Origin: Kumtagia sp963829135
Lineage (GTDB): Bacteria; Pseudomonadota; Alphaproteobacteria; Rhizobiales; Rhizobiaceae
Length of the DNA: 64,000 nt
Direction: 5' to 3'
Assembly: GCA_963829135.1 (NCBI GenBank)
Contig: CAWHHO010000005.1
Location: 496,001 to 560,000 of the forward strand
Shown: one piece after another, positions 54,914 through 63,311 of the stretch
How the letters are laid out: each line of letters begins with the position of its first letter
How positions within the stretch are numbered: the stretch's first letter is position 1
Notes under the pieces: generated by a model
The model's database searches: none
Told to the model about the DNA's origin: nothing
The model's input: the letters and a program-made list of their open reading frames with translations, nothing else
Made by a program: the position numbers and the translations under genes

Positions 54914-55860
54914 ATGGACTGGAACCTGGCAATCGAGAAAAACCGTGAGGCGTTGAGGCGCGTGCTGGCGACACTCGTCGCCATGGTGGCGGCGGCAAGA
55001 ATGGCGGAAGCGCAGGGGGACAGTTTACTTTCTTTCCGCAAACGAGCGCGCCGCCTCAAGACCCGGCGCTGGCGGAAAAAAGTAAACTGTCCCCGGCACC
55101 CTCCTTGCCGCGTCACCTCCACCGCCTCGTACTCAGATTGTTGCGTCCGGCCGAAGCCGCGGCGCGGCGGCTGATCATTATCGCCGCGCGCGGGCTGGTG
55201 GTCGAGCTTGCGCCGCCGCGCCTGCGTGCCGCCAAGCCGAAGCCACTCCTCAATCGAAGCAACGGTTTCGGCACCGGTGTGGTGATCCGGCCCGGCCCGC
55301 TGCCCGAATGGGCGCGTGCGCTGGCGCCGAAGCGGTCTTCCACTGTGTCGCTTCCGCTTTTCGACCCGGTCAAACGCTATGGCGTCCGCCGCAGGTCAGT
55401 GAAGCAAAGCGCCATGCCGCGCATCAGGTCCTTCGACGATCCGCGTATCGGCTTCTTCCAACAGCCACGCGCGCCGGATCCGCTGCCACCATCTCCGGAC
55501 GATCTGCTTGATGCGGGCCGCCTGCATCGCCGTCTCGAAGCGATCGGCCGCGTGCTGGACGACCTGCCGCGTCAGGCGAAGCGCCTGGCGCGATGGCAGG
55601 CGCGTCTTGACGTTCGGAAAATGGAAGGTCGCGACGGCGACCTTCTGCACCCCACCCCGGCGCTGCGCGCCGACCCTTCCCATCGAGGGGAATATGGCGC
55701 CGCAGGGGGACAAACCAAAGGCCGGTTTCAGCGCCTCTCGCCGATGCGGCCCGGTCGGCCGCCCGGATGGCGCCGCCTGCCCGCCCATGCGGTGGATGAA
55801 GTCCTGAACGAACTCCACGGATTGGCCGTCTGGGCGCGTGCGCAACCCGACACGTCATGA
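54914..55860 (+). CDS. Hypothetical protein interrupted by a REP hairpin and a palindrome arm
   Basis: The start MDWNLAIEKNREALRRVLATLVAMVAAARMAEAQG (54914) and the downstream frame PRHLHRLVLRLLRPAEAAARRLIIIAARGL (from 55105) together resemble one rhizobial hypothetical protein, ending with LHGLAVWARAQPDTS. Between them lies REP copy C. The frames differ by one base; one extra G in the G-run at 55015-55019 would join them and read through the REP as GQFTFFPQ...EKSKLSP. A palindrome arm at 55648-55695 adds HPTPALRADPSHRGEYG. The function is unknown. Real disruption or a run-length error: both are possible. Confidence 0.5.
55016..55094. repeat. REP-like hairpin, copy C (inside a coding region)
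   Basis: Same arms as copy A with a different centre. It lies within the hypothetical gene at 54914-55860 and can be read through without a stop in the frame of the downstream part. Confidence 0.8.
55648..55695. repeat. Protein-coding palindromic element, single arm (copy 3)
   Basis: CACCCCACCCCGGCGCTGCG and on to CGCCGACCCTTCCCATCGAG matches one arm of the ileS copy almost base for base. It encodes HPTPALRADPSHRGEYG, in the same frame as HPTPALRADPPHKGEG in ileS. The second arm is absent or eroded. Confidence 0.75.
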
Positions 55861-56448
55861 CGGCATGCGGACTCGACCTCAGCCGAGAATTCTTATCAAG
55901 CCATGCGGTCCGAGGGATGCAGGGTTGCGCTCTGTCGCACCCTCCTCTTTTCCGAGTTTGTCGAAGGACCGAACATCTCTCCCGCAAAACAGCGCATTGG
56001 GCCGGCGGTTGTGGAGTGGAGCCTAAATCGTTGCGACGTCATTCTCGGGCTTGTCCCGAGAATCTGCTGCGCATGCAGTTTAGAGCACTGCGTTGCGGCG
56101 CATTCTGGTGCGTCGGCAGATCCTCGGGACAAGCCCGAGGATGACGACGCGGAGGCGCAAGGCATCGATCGCCCGTGCTGCCTAATGCGATCGCCCTGCC
56201 CGCAAGGAGGGAGGTTGGCCGTCACGTCCGCTCTCGCCAACCACAGCTCGGACAGCGGCAGCGAAGCTGCCAATCTCCCCTATGCGGGACATGTCCGGTC
56301 CTTCGACAAGCTCACGAAAGAGGTGGGTGCGACCGAGCATTTTGCTTGCAGGCGGATCGCGTGTGCCCGGCGCCTCCACAGCCCGCCGCTGCCTCTCTGC
56401 CAATCCGCGCCCCGGCGAAAAGCCTCGTCACGACCCGCCCACAAATCC
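55861..56448. other. Intergenic region with the second RIME-like repeat
   Basis: No gene supported. A long plus-strand frame exists, but it runs through the repeat and antisense to the hydrolase and has no family resemblance. The repeat at 56036-56206 is listed separately. Confidence 0.55.
56036..56206. repeat. RIME-like repeat, copy 2
   Basis: ACGTCATTCTCGGGCTTGTC to CCTCGGGACAAGCCCGAGGA, with a central CTGCTGCGCATGCAGTTTAG, aligned over about 110 bases with copy 1 (46836-47040). The following GATCGCCCG and ATGCGATCGCCCTGCC block is also shared. Confidence 0.8.
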
Positions 56449-57273
56449 TCAACTGCGGAAGAACGCCAGAAGGTCGGCGTTGATCGTGTCCGCATGAGTT
56501 GTCGGCATGCCATGCGGAAAGCCTTGGTAGGTCTTCAGCGTGCCGTTTTTCAGCAGCTTCGCCGACAGCGGCGCGGAGTTGGCGTAGGGTACGATCTGGT
56601 CGTCGTCGCCATGCATCACCAGCACGGGCACATTTATCTTCTTCAGATCTTCGGTGAAGTCGGTCTGCGAGAACGCGACGATGCCGTCATAGTGCGCCTT
56701 GGCGCCGCCCATCATGCCCTGCCGCCACCAGTTCCAGATCACCGCGTCGGAAGGCGTCGCGCCCGGACGGTTGAAACCGTAGAAAGGCCCCGCCGGGAGG
56801 TCGTAGTAGAACTTGCTGCGGCTTGCGGCGAGCTGAGCCTGCAATCCGTCAAAGACGTCCTTCGGCAAGCCGCCGGGATTGGCGTCGGTCTTGACCATCA
56901 GCGGCGGCACAGCGCTCAGGATTGCAGCCTTGGCCACCCGGCTTTCGCCATGACGCGCAATATAGTGGACCACCTCGCCGCCCCCGGTCGAGTGCCCGAC
57001 ATGGATGGCGTCCTTCAGGTCGAGCTTTGCCGTCACAGCGGCCAGATCGTCGGCATAGTGATCCATGTCATGCCCGTCGCTGACCTGGGTGGAGCGGCCG
57101 TGGCCGCGCCGGTCGTGGGCAATGACGCGGAAGCCCTGATTGACGAAGAATATCATCTGGGCGTCCCAATCGTCGGCCGAAAGCGGCCAGCCGTGGCTGA
57201 AGACGATGGGCTGGCCAGAACCCCAATCCTTGTAGAAAATCTCGACGCCATCTTTCGTGGTGACCGTAGGCAT
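56449..57273 (-). CDS. Alpha/beta hydrolase, non-heme haloperoxidase-like
   Basis: 274 residues matching the cofactor-free chloroperoxidase subgroup: SHGWPLSADDWDAQMIFF, HDRRGHGRS, nucleophile motif VGHSTGGGEVVHYI near residue 95, and later VMHGDDDQIVPY and FPHGMPTTHAD with the catalytic Asp and His. These enzymes are esterases with perhydrolase side activity. The ATG at 57273 gives the common opening. It is divergent from the BON-domain gene. Confidence 0.9.
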   Translation of the reverse strand: MPTVTTKDGVEIFYKDWGSGQPIVFSHGWPLSADDWDAQMIFFVNQGFRVIAHDRRGHGRSTQVSDGHDMDHYADDLAAVTAKLDLKDAIHVGHSTGGGEVVHYIARHGESRVAKAAILSAVPPLMVKTDANPGGLPKDVFDGLQAQLAASRSKFYYDLPAGPFYGFNRPGATPSDAVIWNWWRQGMMGGAKAHYDGIVAFSQTDFTEDLKKINVPVLVMHGDDDQIVPYANSAPLSAKLLKNGTLKTYQGFPHGMPTTHADTINADLLAFFRS

Positions 57274-57486
57274 TCGTTTCTCCTGATTGTGCGCAATTGG
57301 ACGAGGCGAAGGTTAAGGCAGGCAGCCCGCCGCGCCAATGCTCCAAAGGTCGGCAATCGCCACGCATCGAAGGCGGCTCGTGCGACGATCCGCTTAGCTC
57401 CCATGGAAATTGCCTTCTGCCGGAACATGGCGCCCGTCATGCGAGTTAATTCGAGGGTGGAGCGCCATTTCAGGAAGGATACGATC

Positions 57487-58324
57487 ATGGACAACCGCAG
57501 AGGCCCCCGCGACAACTACCGAGACCGCAGCGACCGCAACGAGGAACGCCACAACAGCCGCCAGCAGGGCGGAGACTACGGCGACAGCCGTCGCCAGCAA
57601 GGCCAGTACAGCCAGGATTCCGGCCAGCAAGGTAGCGACTATAGGCAAAGGCGAAATCGGAACGAATGGTCGGCCGGCGATGAGTTCGGCTACTCCGGCG
57701 ATCAGCGCCGCTCAGGCGAGCGGGGCGCAAAATGACCGTATGCCGGGCCGAGGCGAAGGCGGCCGCGACGAGCGGTTCGATCGCTCATCGGGAAGCGACG
57801 ACAGGCGGGACGATATGTTCGGCGATCATCGTGGCTATGGCGGGCGCAGCATCGCCGGCGGCCAGCCGGGAAACCGCTCATTCGATCGCGATGATCGATC
57901 CGAAGGCGGACGCGACTTCTGGGACAAGGCCAGCGACGAGGTTTCGTCATGGTTCGGCGACCGCGATGCCGAAAGCCGCCGTGAAATGGACAAGCACCGA
58001 GGCCGCGGGCCGAAAAATTACCAACGCTCGGACGAGCGCATCAAGGAGGACATCAACGACCAGCTGACGGAAGACGGCTGGCTGGATGCCACAAACATCG
58101 ACGTCGAAGTCTCTGGCCGCGAAGTGACGCTGTCGGGCCACGTCTATAATCGCTCGGCAAAACGCCGCGCCGAGGACATCGCCGAACGCGTCTCCGGCGT
58201 GGCGCATGTGCAGAACAATCTGCGGGTGTCCGACACATATGCCGAGCCAGGTACAGCGCAACAGGGCGGCACGTCCGACAGTTCCTCAAATTTCACGTCC
58301 GTGCGAAAAACCGTCAGCGACTGA
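57487..58324 (+). CDS. BON-domain protein with SWFGDRDAESRR motif, apparent frameshift
   Basis: The N-terminal part is Gln/Arg/Asp-rich (MDNRRGPRDNYRDRSDRNEE), the C-terminal part has SSWFGDRDAESRREMDKHRGRGPKNY followed by one BON domain (EDINDQLTEDGWLDATNIDVEVSGREVTLSGHV). Such proteins occur in rhizobia and are linked to envelope or osmotic stress, with no assigned reaction. The N-terminal frame ends near 57728 (GERGA), where a one-base change joins it to NDRMPGRGEGG; repaired length about 279. The upstream open frame is not coding. A strong terminator follows. Confidence 0.78.
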
Positions 58325-58331
58325 CCACGGG

Positions 58332-58365
58332 CGGAGCGGGTGACCACAGCCCGCTCCGTTTTTTT
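58332..58365 (+). terminator. Rho-independent terminator after the BON gene
   Basis: A stem CGGAGCGGG / CCCGCTCCG, nine pairs, nine-base loop, then seven T residues. It lies 8 bases after the stop at 58324. Confidence 0.9.
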
Positions 58366-58426
58366 GTCGGATTGGCCCTGGTCGGATCGTCTTCATCATG
58401 AGGGCGTCAGCAAAAGGATCGATCTC

Positions 58427-58804
58427 ATGCTCAAGGACAAATCCTCCGCCGCAATCGTAGCCGTCAGCGATCTCGACCGCGCCCGCGCTTTTTACAGCGA
58501 AACGCTCGGGCTCGATCTGCAGGACCAGTCGATGGGTGACGTGCTGACCTTCCGCACCGGCGACACAAGTCTCATCGTCTATCGTTCGGATTTTGCGGGA
58601 ACCAACAAGGCAAACGCGGTGGTATGGGGCGTCGGCGAGGAGATCGACGCCATCGTCGCCGATCTGCGCGCGAAGGGCGTCGTCTTCGAGCACTACGACA
58701 TGCCAGGAGCGCGGCTTGTGGGCGATGTCCATGTCGATGGTGCCATGAAAACCGCCTGGCTGAAGGATCCGGACGGTAATATCCTGCACCTCAACAATAT
58801 GTAG
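58427..58804 (+). CDS. VOC-fold (glyoxalase superfamily) protein
   Basis: 125 residues with AAIVAVSDLDRARAFYSETLGLDL at the start and TAWLKDPDGNILHLNN at the end, the standard VOC signature pair. The ATG at 58427 is chosen over the open frame from 58340, which overlaps the terminator. The substrate is unknown. It is convergent with the EamA gene. Confidence 0.85.
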   Translation: MLKDKSSAAIVAVSDLDRARAFYSETLGLDLQDQSMGDVLTFRTGDTSLIVYRSDFAGTNKANAVVWGVGEEIDAIVADLRAKGVVFEHYDMPGARLVGDVHVDGAMKTAWLKDPDGNILHLNNM

Positions 58805-58820
58805 GCAGCGGCGCCGAGTT

Positions 58821-59671
58821 CTACTCCATTGCCAGCAGGATGACGCCGGCCGCTACCACGACGGCGGCCATCATGCGTCCGAGCCAGGGGCGTTCGCCGA
58901 AGAACACGAGGCCGATCAGCGCGGCGATGACCACGCTGGATTCGCGCACCGCCGACACGGCGCCGATCGGCGCGATGGTCTTGGCATAGAGGACCACTCC
59001 ATAGGCCGTCACCGAGCAGAGGCCGCCGATCAGTCCGAAGGCGTAAGCGCGCCAGTTGACGCGTGCCGCCGCTGCGACGGCGGTTCCAGAGGATCCAGAT
59101 CAGAACGGGCGCTTCGAGCAGGAACAGCCAGCCCATATAGCCGATCGGGCTCTCAGAAATCCGCACACCGATGCCGTCCGCGACGGAATAAGCGGCGATC
59201 GTGAGCCCAAGCAGCAGCGCGACCTTCACCGCGCGGGTGTCGGCATGGGCGGCACCACGCTGAAACGCGATCAGACCGATGCCGGCGCTAATGGCGGCCA
59301 AGGCCGGCCCAACCCAGTGGTTCCAGCTGCTCGCCGATGATGAGGTATGCTCCAAGTGCCACCAGCGCCGGCGCCATACCGCGCGAGATCGGATAGACCT
59401 GGCTGAGATCGCCAAGCCGGTAGGCCTGAAACATCAGGATGTAGTAGAGATAGTGGACCAGCGTGGAGATCGCGATCAGCGACCAGCTTGCATGCGCCGG
59501 CGGTTCGCCCCTGGCGATGCTGATGGCGATCAGCACTGCGCCGCAGACGCCGTGCATGGTCGCGACGGCGGCGATTGCCACCGCCCGGTCAGTCGCGCCC
59601 TTGACGAGGGCGTTCCAACCGGCATGAAGCACCGCCGCCGAGAGAACGAGGGTAAGGGCAAAAGAGGACAT
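58821..59671 (-). CDS. EamA/DMT-family transporter, two apparent frameshifts
   Basis: Ten-helix drug/metabolite transporter pattern: first half SSFALTLVLSAAVLHAGWNALVKG, YQAYRLGDLSQVYPISRGMAPALVALGAYLIIGE; second half ending AVRESSVVIAALIGLVFFGERPWLGRMMAAVVVAAGVILL. The frame changes near 59322 and near 59080; repair gives about 283 residues. It exports an unknown metabolite. Each break is a single-base event, as in other genes here. Confidence 0.82.
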
Positions 59672-59869
59672 TGCGATCTCGCTCCGACCCTCGGCAAGCC
59701 GACCGGAGATGACTGGATGGAGTTAGCCAGCGCAGCAATAGAGCAGCCGGCGATGCTTCGCCAGCCCGGCAAAGCCGCCGTTCGTGGTCCTGATTCAGAA
59801 TATCGCTTGTCCAGCGACGAACGCAAAAACGCCGGCCTCAAGGGCCGGCGCTGCTAACTCAATCATGCC

Positions 59870-60370
59870 TTAGCTGGGGTCGTAGACGTAGACGACCATC
59901 GAGCCGTCAGGCTGAATCTGGCTGGCGACGACATGCGATGTCATGACCTTCTGCTCGGTGAGATGGTTGTTGACCGCCGCGTTGGCGGCAAGAGCAGCTT
60001 GAAGATCGCCGATCGGCTTCATGTTCTGGCTCATGGCTGCGTCAAAGGCCTGCTTGTCGGCGCTCGCCCAATCATTGACGCGAACGACGCGTACGGTCGA
60101 TACTTCCTTGATCGTCTGGACCTGGCCGGCTGTTGTCGTACCCGCAGCCATCACAGGCATCAGCGTCTCGACGGTTCCGATGCTGCTGGTCGTGAGGCTT
60201 GAGTCAGCTCCATCACTTCCGTCTGTGTTCAGCTGCTGCACCTGCGGGTTTATCTGAGTCTGACCTGTTGAATCCGGATCTTTTGATTGAGCGGGGCTTT
60301 CAGCGAAGCTTGGCGCCGAAAAAGCGGCGGCAGTGGCGAAAGCTGTAGCAAATAAAAGACTGCGTTTCAT
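59870..60370 (-). CDS. Exported hypothetical protein
   Basis: 166 residues with a signal peptide (KRSLLFATAFATAAAFSAPSFA) followed by a hydrophilic, Thr/Gln-rich region and a C-terminal domain with VRVVRVNDWASADKQAFDAAMSQN, ending VVYVYDPS. I have no family name, but similar small periplasmic proteins occur in rhizobia. The ATG at 60370 has GGGAG nine bases before it; the formal GTG start at 60379 is not needed. The neighbours give no clue to its job. Confidence 0.7.
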   Translation of the reverse strand: MKRSLLFATAFATAAAFSAPSFAESPAQSKDPDSTGQTQINPQVQQLNTDGSDGADSSLTTSSIGTVETLMPVMAAGTTTAGQVQTIKEVSTVRVVRVNDWASADKQAFDAAMSQNMKPIGDLQAALAANAAVNNHLTEQKVMTSHVVASQIQPDGSMVVYVYDPS

Positions 60371-60467
60371 TGTGAACACTCCCTTAAGATTGTCCCTCGC
60401 TGTCGAAACTGCTGGGACTCAGGATGGTTCCCGAAGGCAATGCGTTTGCGCTGCGCAGGACGCCTTG

Positions 60468-61112
60468 TCACCCGCCCCTGGGATGGTCCCAACGGTCCAG
60501 AAACGCCTCGATCGGCATGGCCTGCATATCAGGGACGGCCTCGAACAGCCGTTCCACCGGCCAGTCCCACCAGGCGAGGCTCTGGATGCGCGCGCAGATC
60601 GCAGGATCGAAGCGCAGGCGAAGCCGCCGCGCCGGCACCCCGGCTACGATCTCGAACGGCACGACGTCCCTTGTCACTACGGTATTGGCGCCGACAACCG
60701 CGCCATTGCCGATCGACACGCCCGGCATGACCACCGCTCCATGCCCGATCCACACATCGTGGCCGATCGTGACGTGCTTTTCGCGGCGCCGCGCCCGAAA
60801 CGCATCGTCGACGCCGCGATAGCGAAAATATTCGTTGGGTCGGTAGCTGAGCTTATGGGTGGTGATGCGCTCGATCGGGTGTTCGAGGGCATTGATCCGG
60901 GAATTTGCGGCGATGGAACAGAATTTGCCGATGGTCGTATAGATCGCCTCGGCATGCCGCTCGAAATACGAAAACTCACCGACGCTGACCTCGCGCAGGA
61001 TGACGCGTTCACCGATCACCGCGAAGCGTCCGAGCTTGCACGACTTCAGCTCCGCCGTCGGGTGGATGCGCGGCTCTGGGTCCTTGAAACGCAGGTCGGG
61101 ATCGATATCCAT
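60468..61112 (-). CDS. Hexapeptide-repeat (xenobiotic-type) acetyltransferase
   Basis: 214 residues with a left-handed beta-helix: KSCKLGRFAVIGERVILREVSVGEFSYF and VTIGHDVWIGHGAVVMPGVSIGNGAVVGANTVVTRDV. The catalytic His is in the HP(I/V)ERITTHKLSYR region, as in chloramphenicol-acetyltransferase-like enzymes. Forms trimers and uses acetyl-CoA. Substrate unknown; some rhizobial homologues lie near phosphonate genes, but none are present here. Confidence 0.87.
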   Translation of the reverse strand: MDIDPDLRFKDPEPRIHPTAELKSCKLGRFAVIGERVILREVSVGEFSYFERHAEAIYTTIGKFCSIAANSRINALEHPIERITTHKLSYRPNEYFRYRGVDDAFRARRREKHVTIGHDVWIGHGAVVMPGVSIGNGAVVGANTVVTRDVVPFEIVAGVPARRLRLRFDPAICARIQSLAWWDWPVERLFEAVPDMQAMPIEAFLDRWDHPRGG

Positions 61113-61148
61113 ATCCGCGCTTTACGCGGCCCGCACGCGCGCGGCAAC

Positions 61149-61634
61149 TTAGGGCTTGCCGTTCGCCCAAACCACTTCCTGGCCGTACAGTGGAACTGTG
61201 GTGAGCGACATTTTCGCCGAACCGTCCTGAACCTGACGCGAATGCGACAGATAGATGAGTGTTTCGTTGGCCTTGTCGTAAATGCGGTTTACCACCTGCT
61301 TCTTCCAAATCAGGCTGATGCCCTGCTTGAAAACCTCTTCGCCCTCCTCGCCAAGATCGATGTCGCGGATCGCGATCGGTCCGGTCTGGCGGCAAGAGAT
61401 CGAAGAATCCGACGGATCCTCGAACCAGTTGCCTTTCTGCAGGCGATCGACCACGCCACGGTCAAAATACGAAACATGACAGGTCACGCCGTCGACCTTG
61501 GGGTCCTTGATCGCCTCAATGATGATGTCGTTGCCGAGCCAGTCCACACCGACTTCACCCACTTGCTGCGCAGAGGCCAAGGCAGTTGTGGCGGTGAGCA
61601 AACAGATTGATAAAAACGTTGTGGTCAAGCGCAT
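61149..61634 (-). CDS. creA: CreA family protein
   Basis: 161 residues with signal peptide TTTFLSICLLTATTALASA, then QVGEVGVDWLGNDIIIEAIKDPKVDGVTCHVSYFDRG and SISCRQTGPIAI, the CreA signature. The role of CreA is unknown. The two Cys residues suggest a periplasmic disulfide. The ATG at 61634 is chosen because it starts a good signal peptide. Confidence 0.92.
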   Translation of the reverse strand: MRLTTTFLSICLLTATTALASAQQVGEVGVDWLGNDIIIEAIKDPKVDGVTCHVSYFDRGVVDRLQKGNWFEDPSDSSISCRQTGPIAIRDIDLGEEGEEVFKQGISLIWKKQVVNRIYDKANETLIYLSHSRQVQDGSAKMSLTTVPLYGQEVVWANGKP

Positions 61635-61788
61635 GGGGGATCTCCAGATTGCACGCAGCCTGCCGAGAGTTGGGGCCCGTTTGGCGCGAATGCAAGTGAT
61701 GAGATGAAACAGCGGCAACATGGCCTCTTTCCGGAGGCACCGGCTAACGGTATGTCAGCGCCTTAACACGCGCCGGCGAGCAACGATC

Positions 61789-62364
61789 ATGATGCGATTC
61801 ATCCTTGTAGGCATTGTTGTGATCATGTCGGCTGTGACCGGCTATTTGTTCCTTCAGAACTATAAAGCGTTTCACGGCGAAGAGCCGTTCGGCGGGCCCT
61901 TCACGCTTGTGGACCAGAAAGGCGCGGAAATCTCCGAAGCAGCGTTTCGCGGGCATCCCACAGCCCTTTTCTTCGGCTTCACACACTGTCCGGAAGTGTG
62001 CCCGACAACGCTGGTCGAGCTCGACACCTGGTTGAAGACGCTAGGCGATGACGGCAAGGACATCCGCGCCTACTTTATATCGATCGATCCGGAGCGCGAC
62101 ACGCCGGATATCATGGACCGCTATGTCAGCAACGTGTCGAGCCGCATCACCGGAATTACCGGTGATCCAACAAGGGTCGCCGAGATGGCCAAGGCTTTCA
62201 AGATCTACGCCAAGAAGGTGCCGTCGGACGATGGCGACTACACGATGGATCACACTGCTTCCATCCTGCTGCTCGACAGCAATGGCAGCTTCGCAGGCAC
62301 GATTGCCTATGGCGAGAACCCGGATGCGGCTATCGAAAAACTGAAGCGTCTGGCCAAGAGCTGA
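61789..62364 (+). CDS. SCO family copper chaperone/thioredoxin-like protein
   Basis: 191 residues with one N-terminal membrane anchor (ILVGIVVIMSAVTGYLFL). The thioredoxin-like domain has the copper-binding CPEVCP near residue 72, with the His ligand in MDHTASILLL. Supplies copper to cytochrome c oxidase subunit II or acts in thiol balance. Start ATG 61789 is chosen, though an ATG directly after is equally possible. It ends 7 bases before prmA. Confidence 0.93.
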   Translation: MMRFILVGIVVIMSAVTGYLFLQNYKAFHGEEPFGGPFTLVDQKGAEISEAAFRGHPTALFFGFTHCPEVCPTTLVELDTWLKTLGDDGKDIRAYFISIDPERDTPDIMDRYVSNVSSRITGITGDPTRVAEMAKAFKIYAKKVPSDDGDYTMDHTASILLLDSNGSFAGTIAYGENPDAAIEKLKRLAKS

Positions 62365-62371
62365 TCGGTTC

Positions 62372-63244
62372 ATGGTGCAGACCCGACTATATTTCACGGT
62401 GCGCAAGGACGTTGCGGACCGATTGTTCACCTCGCTCGAAGCAGAGTTCGAGGAAGACGGCTGGCCGATCGCTTTGATCGAGCTGGACGAGACGGAACTC
62501 CTCCAGGAAATATCGATCTACGTCGACGGCAATACCGCTGGCGTGGAGGGCCGCCTCACCACCATCCTGCGCAAGCATGACCTCCCCGATACGCTCTCCC
62601 ATGAGGAGTTGCCGGACGTCGACTGGGTGTCGCGATCTCTGGAGGGGTTGAAGCCTGTTCGCGCCGCGCGCTTTTTTGTCCATGGCTCGCATGACCGGCA
62701 CCGAGTACAGATCGGCGATCTCGCCATCGAAATCGAGGCAGGCATGGCGTTCGGCACCGGCCATCATGGCACTACGGCCGGGTGTCTCCAAATCATCGAT
62801 TCGGTCGTTCGCCGCGAACGGCCGCGCAACGCGCTCGATCTTGGCACAGGCAGCGCGGTCCTGGCGATTGGCCTCGCAAAGCTCGCCCGCATCCCGATTC
62901 TCGCCACCGACATCGATCCTGTGGCAACCAAAGTCGCCTCGGAGAACGTGCGTCTCAACGGCGTCTCCGCTTATGTGCGCACCGAAACCGCGACCGGCTT
63001 TCATCATCCGGCGCTGAAACTCGGCGCGCCCTTTGATCTGATCGTCGCCAACATTCTGGCTAAGCCGCTGATGCAGCTCGCCCCGCAAATGGCCGGCCAC
63101 TTGATGCCTGGGGGTTCGCTCATCCTTTCCGGTATCCTCGACCGCCAGCGCGATGCGGTCGTCGCCGCCTATGTCGCCCAGCGGTTCCGGCACGTGCGCA
63201 CCTTGCACCGCGAGGGCTGGGTGACCTTGCATCTGAAGCGCTGA
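62372..63244 (+). CDS. prmA: Ribosomal protein L11 methyltransferase
   Basis: Trimethylates L11. The 290-residue length is normal. Conserved marks are GMAFGTGHHGTTAGCL near residue 124, the SAM site LDLGTGSAVLAIGLAKL near residue 151, and VANILAKPLMQLAP near residue 223. Starts 7 bases after the SCO gene and is followed by the aminopeptidase gene, so co-transcription is likely. Confidence 0.95.
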   Translation: MVQTRLYFTVRKDVADRLFTSLEAEFEEDGWPIALIELDETELLQEISIYVDGNTAGVEGRLTTILRKHDLPDTLSHEELPDVDWVSRSLEGLKPVRAARFFVHGSHDRHRVQIGDLAIEIEAGMAFGTGHHGTTAGCLQIIDSVVRRERPRNALDLGTGSAVLAIGLAKLARIPILATDIDPVATKVASENVRLNGVSAYVRTETATGFHHPALKLGAPFDLIVANILAKPLMQLAPQMAGHLMPGGSLILSGILDRQRDAVVAAYVAQRFRHVRTLHREGWVTLHLKR

Positions 63245-63311
63245 CGGCTTCGCGTTGCCTTGAAACCGGGCAAGCGATACGGTCGCCAAAATTCAAGGGA
63301 AACAGCAGATC

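Noticed and set aside
55903..57735. A 610-codon plus-strand open frame
   Set aside because: It runs through the RIME-like repeat and antisense to the haloperoxidase-like gene; only the last part (from 57487) is a real coding sequence.
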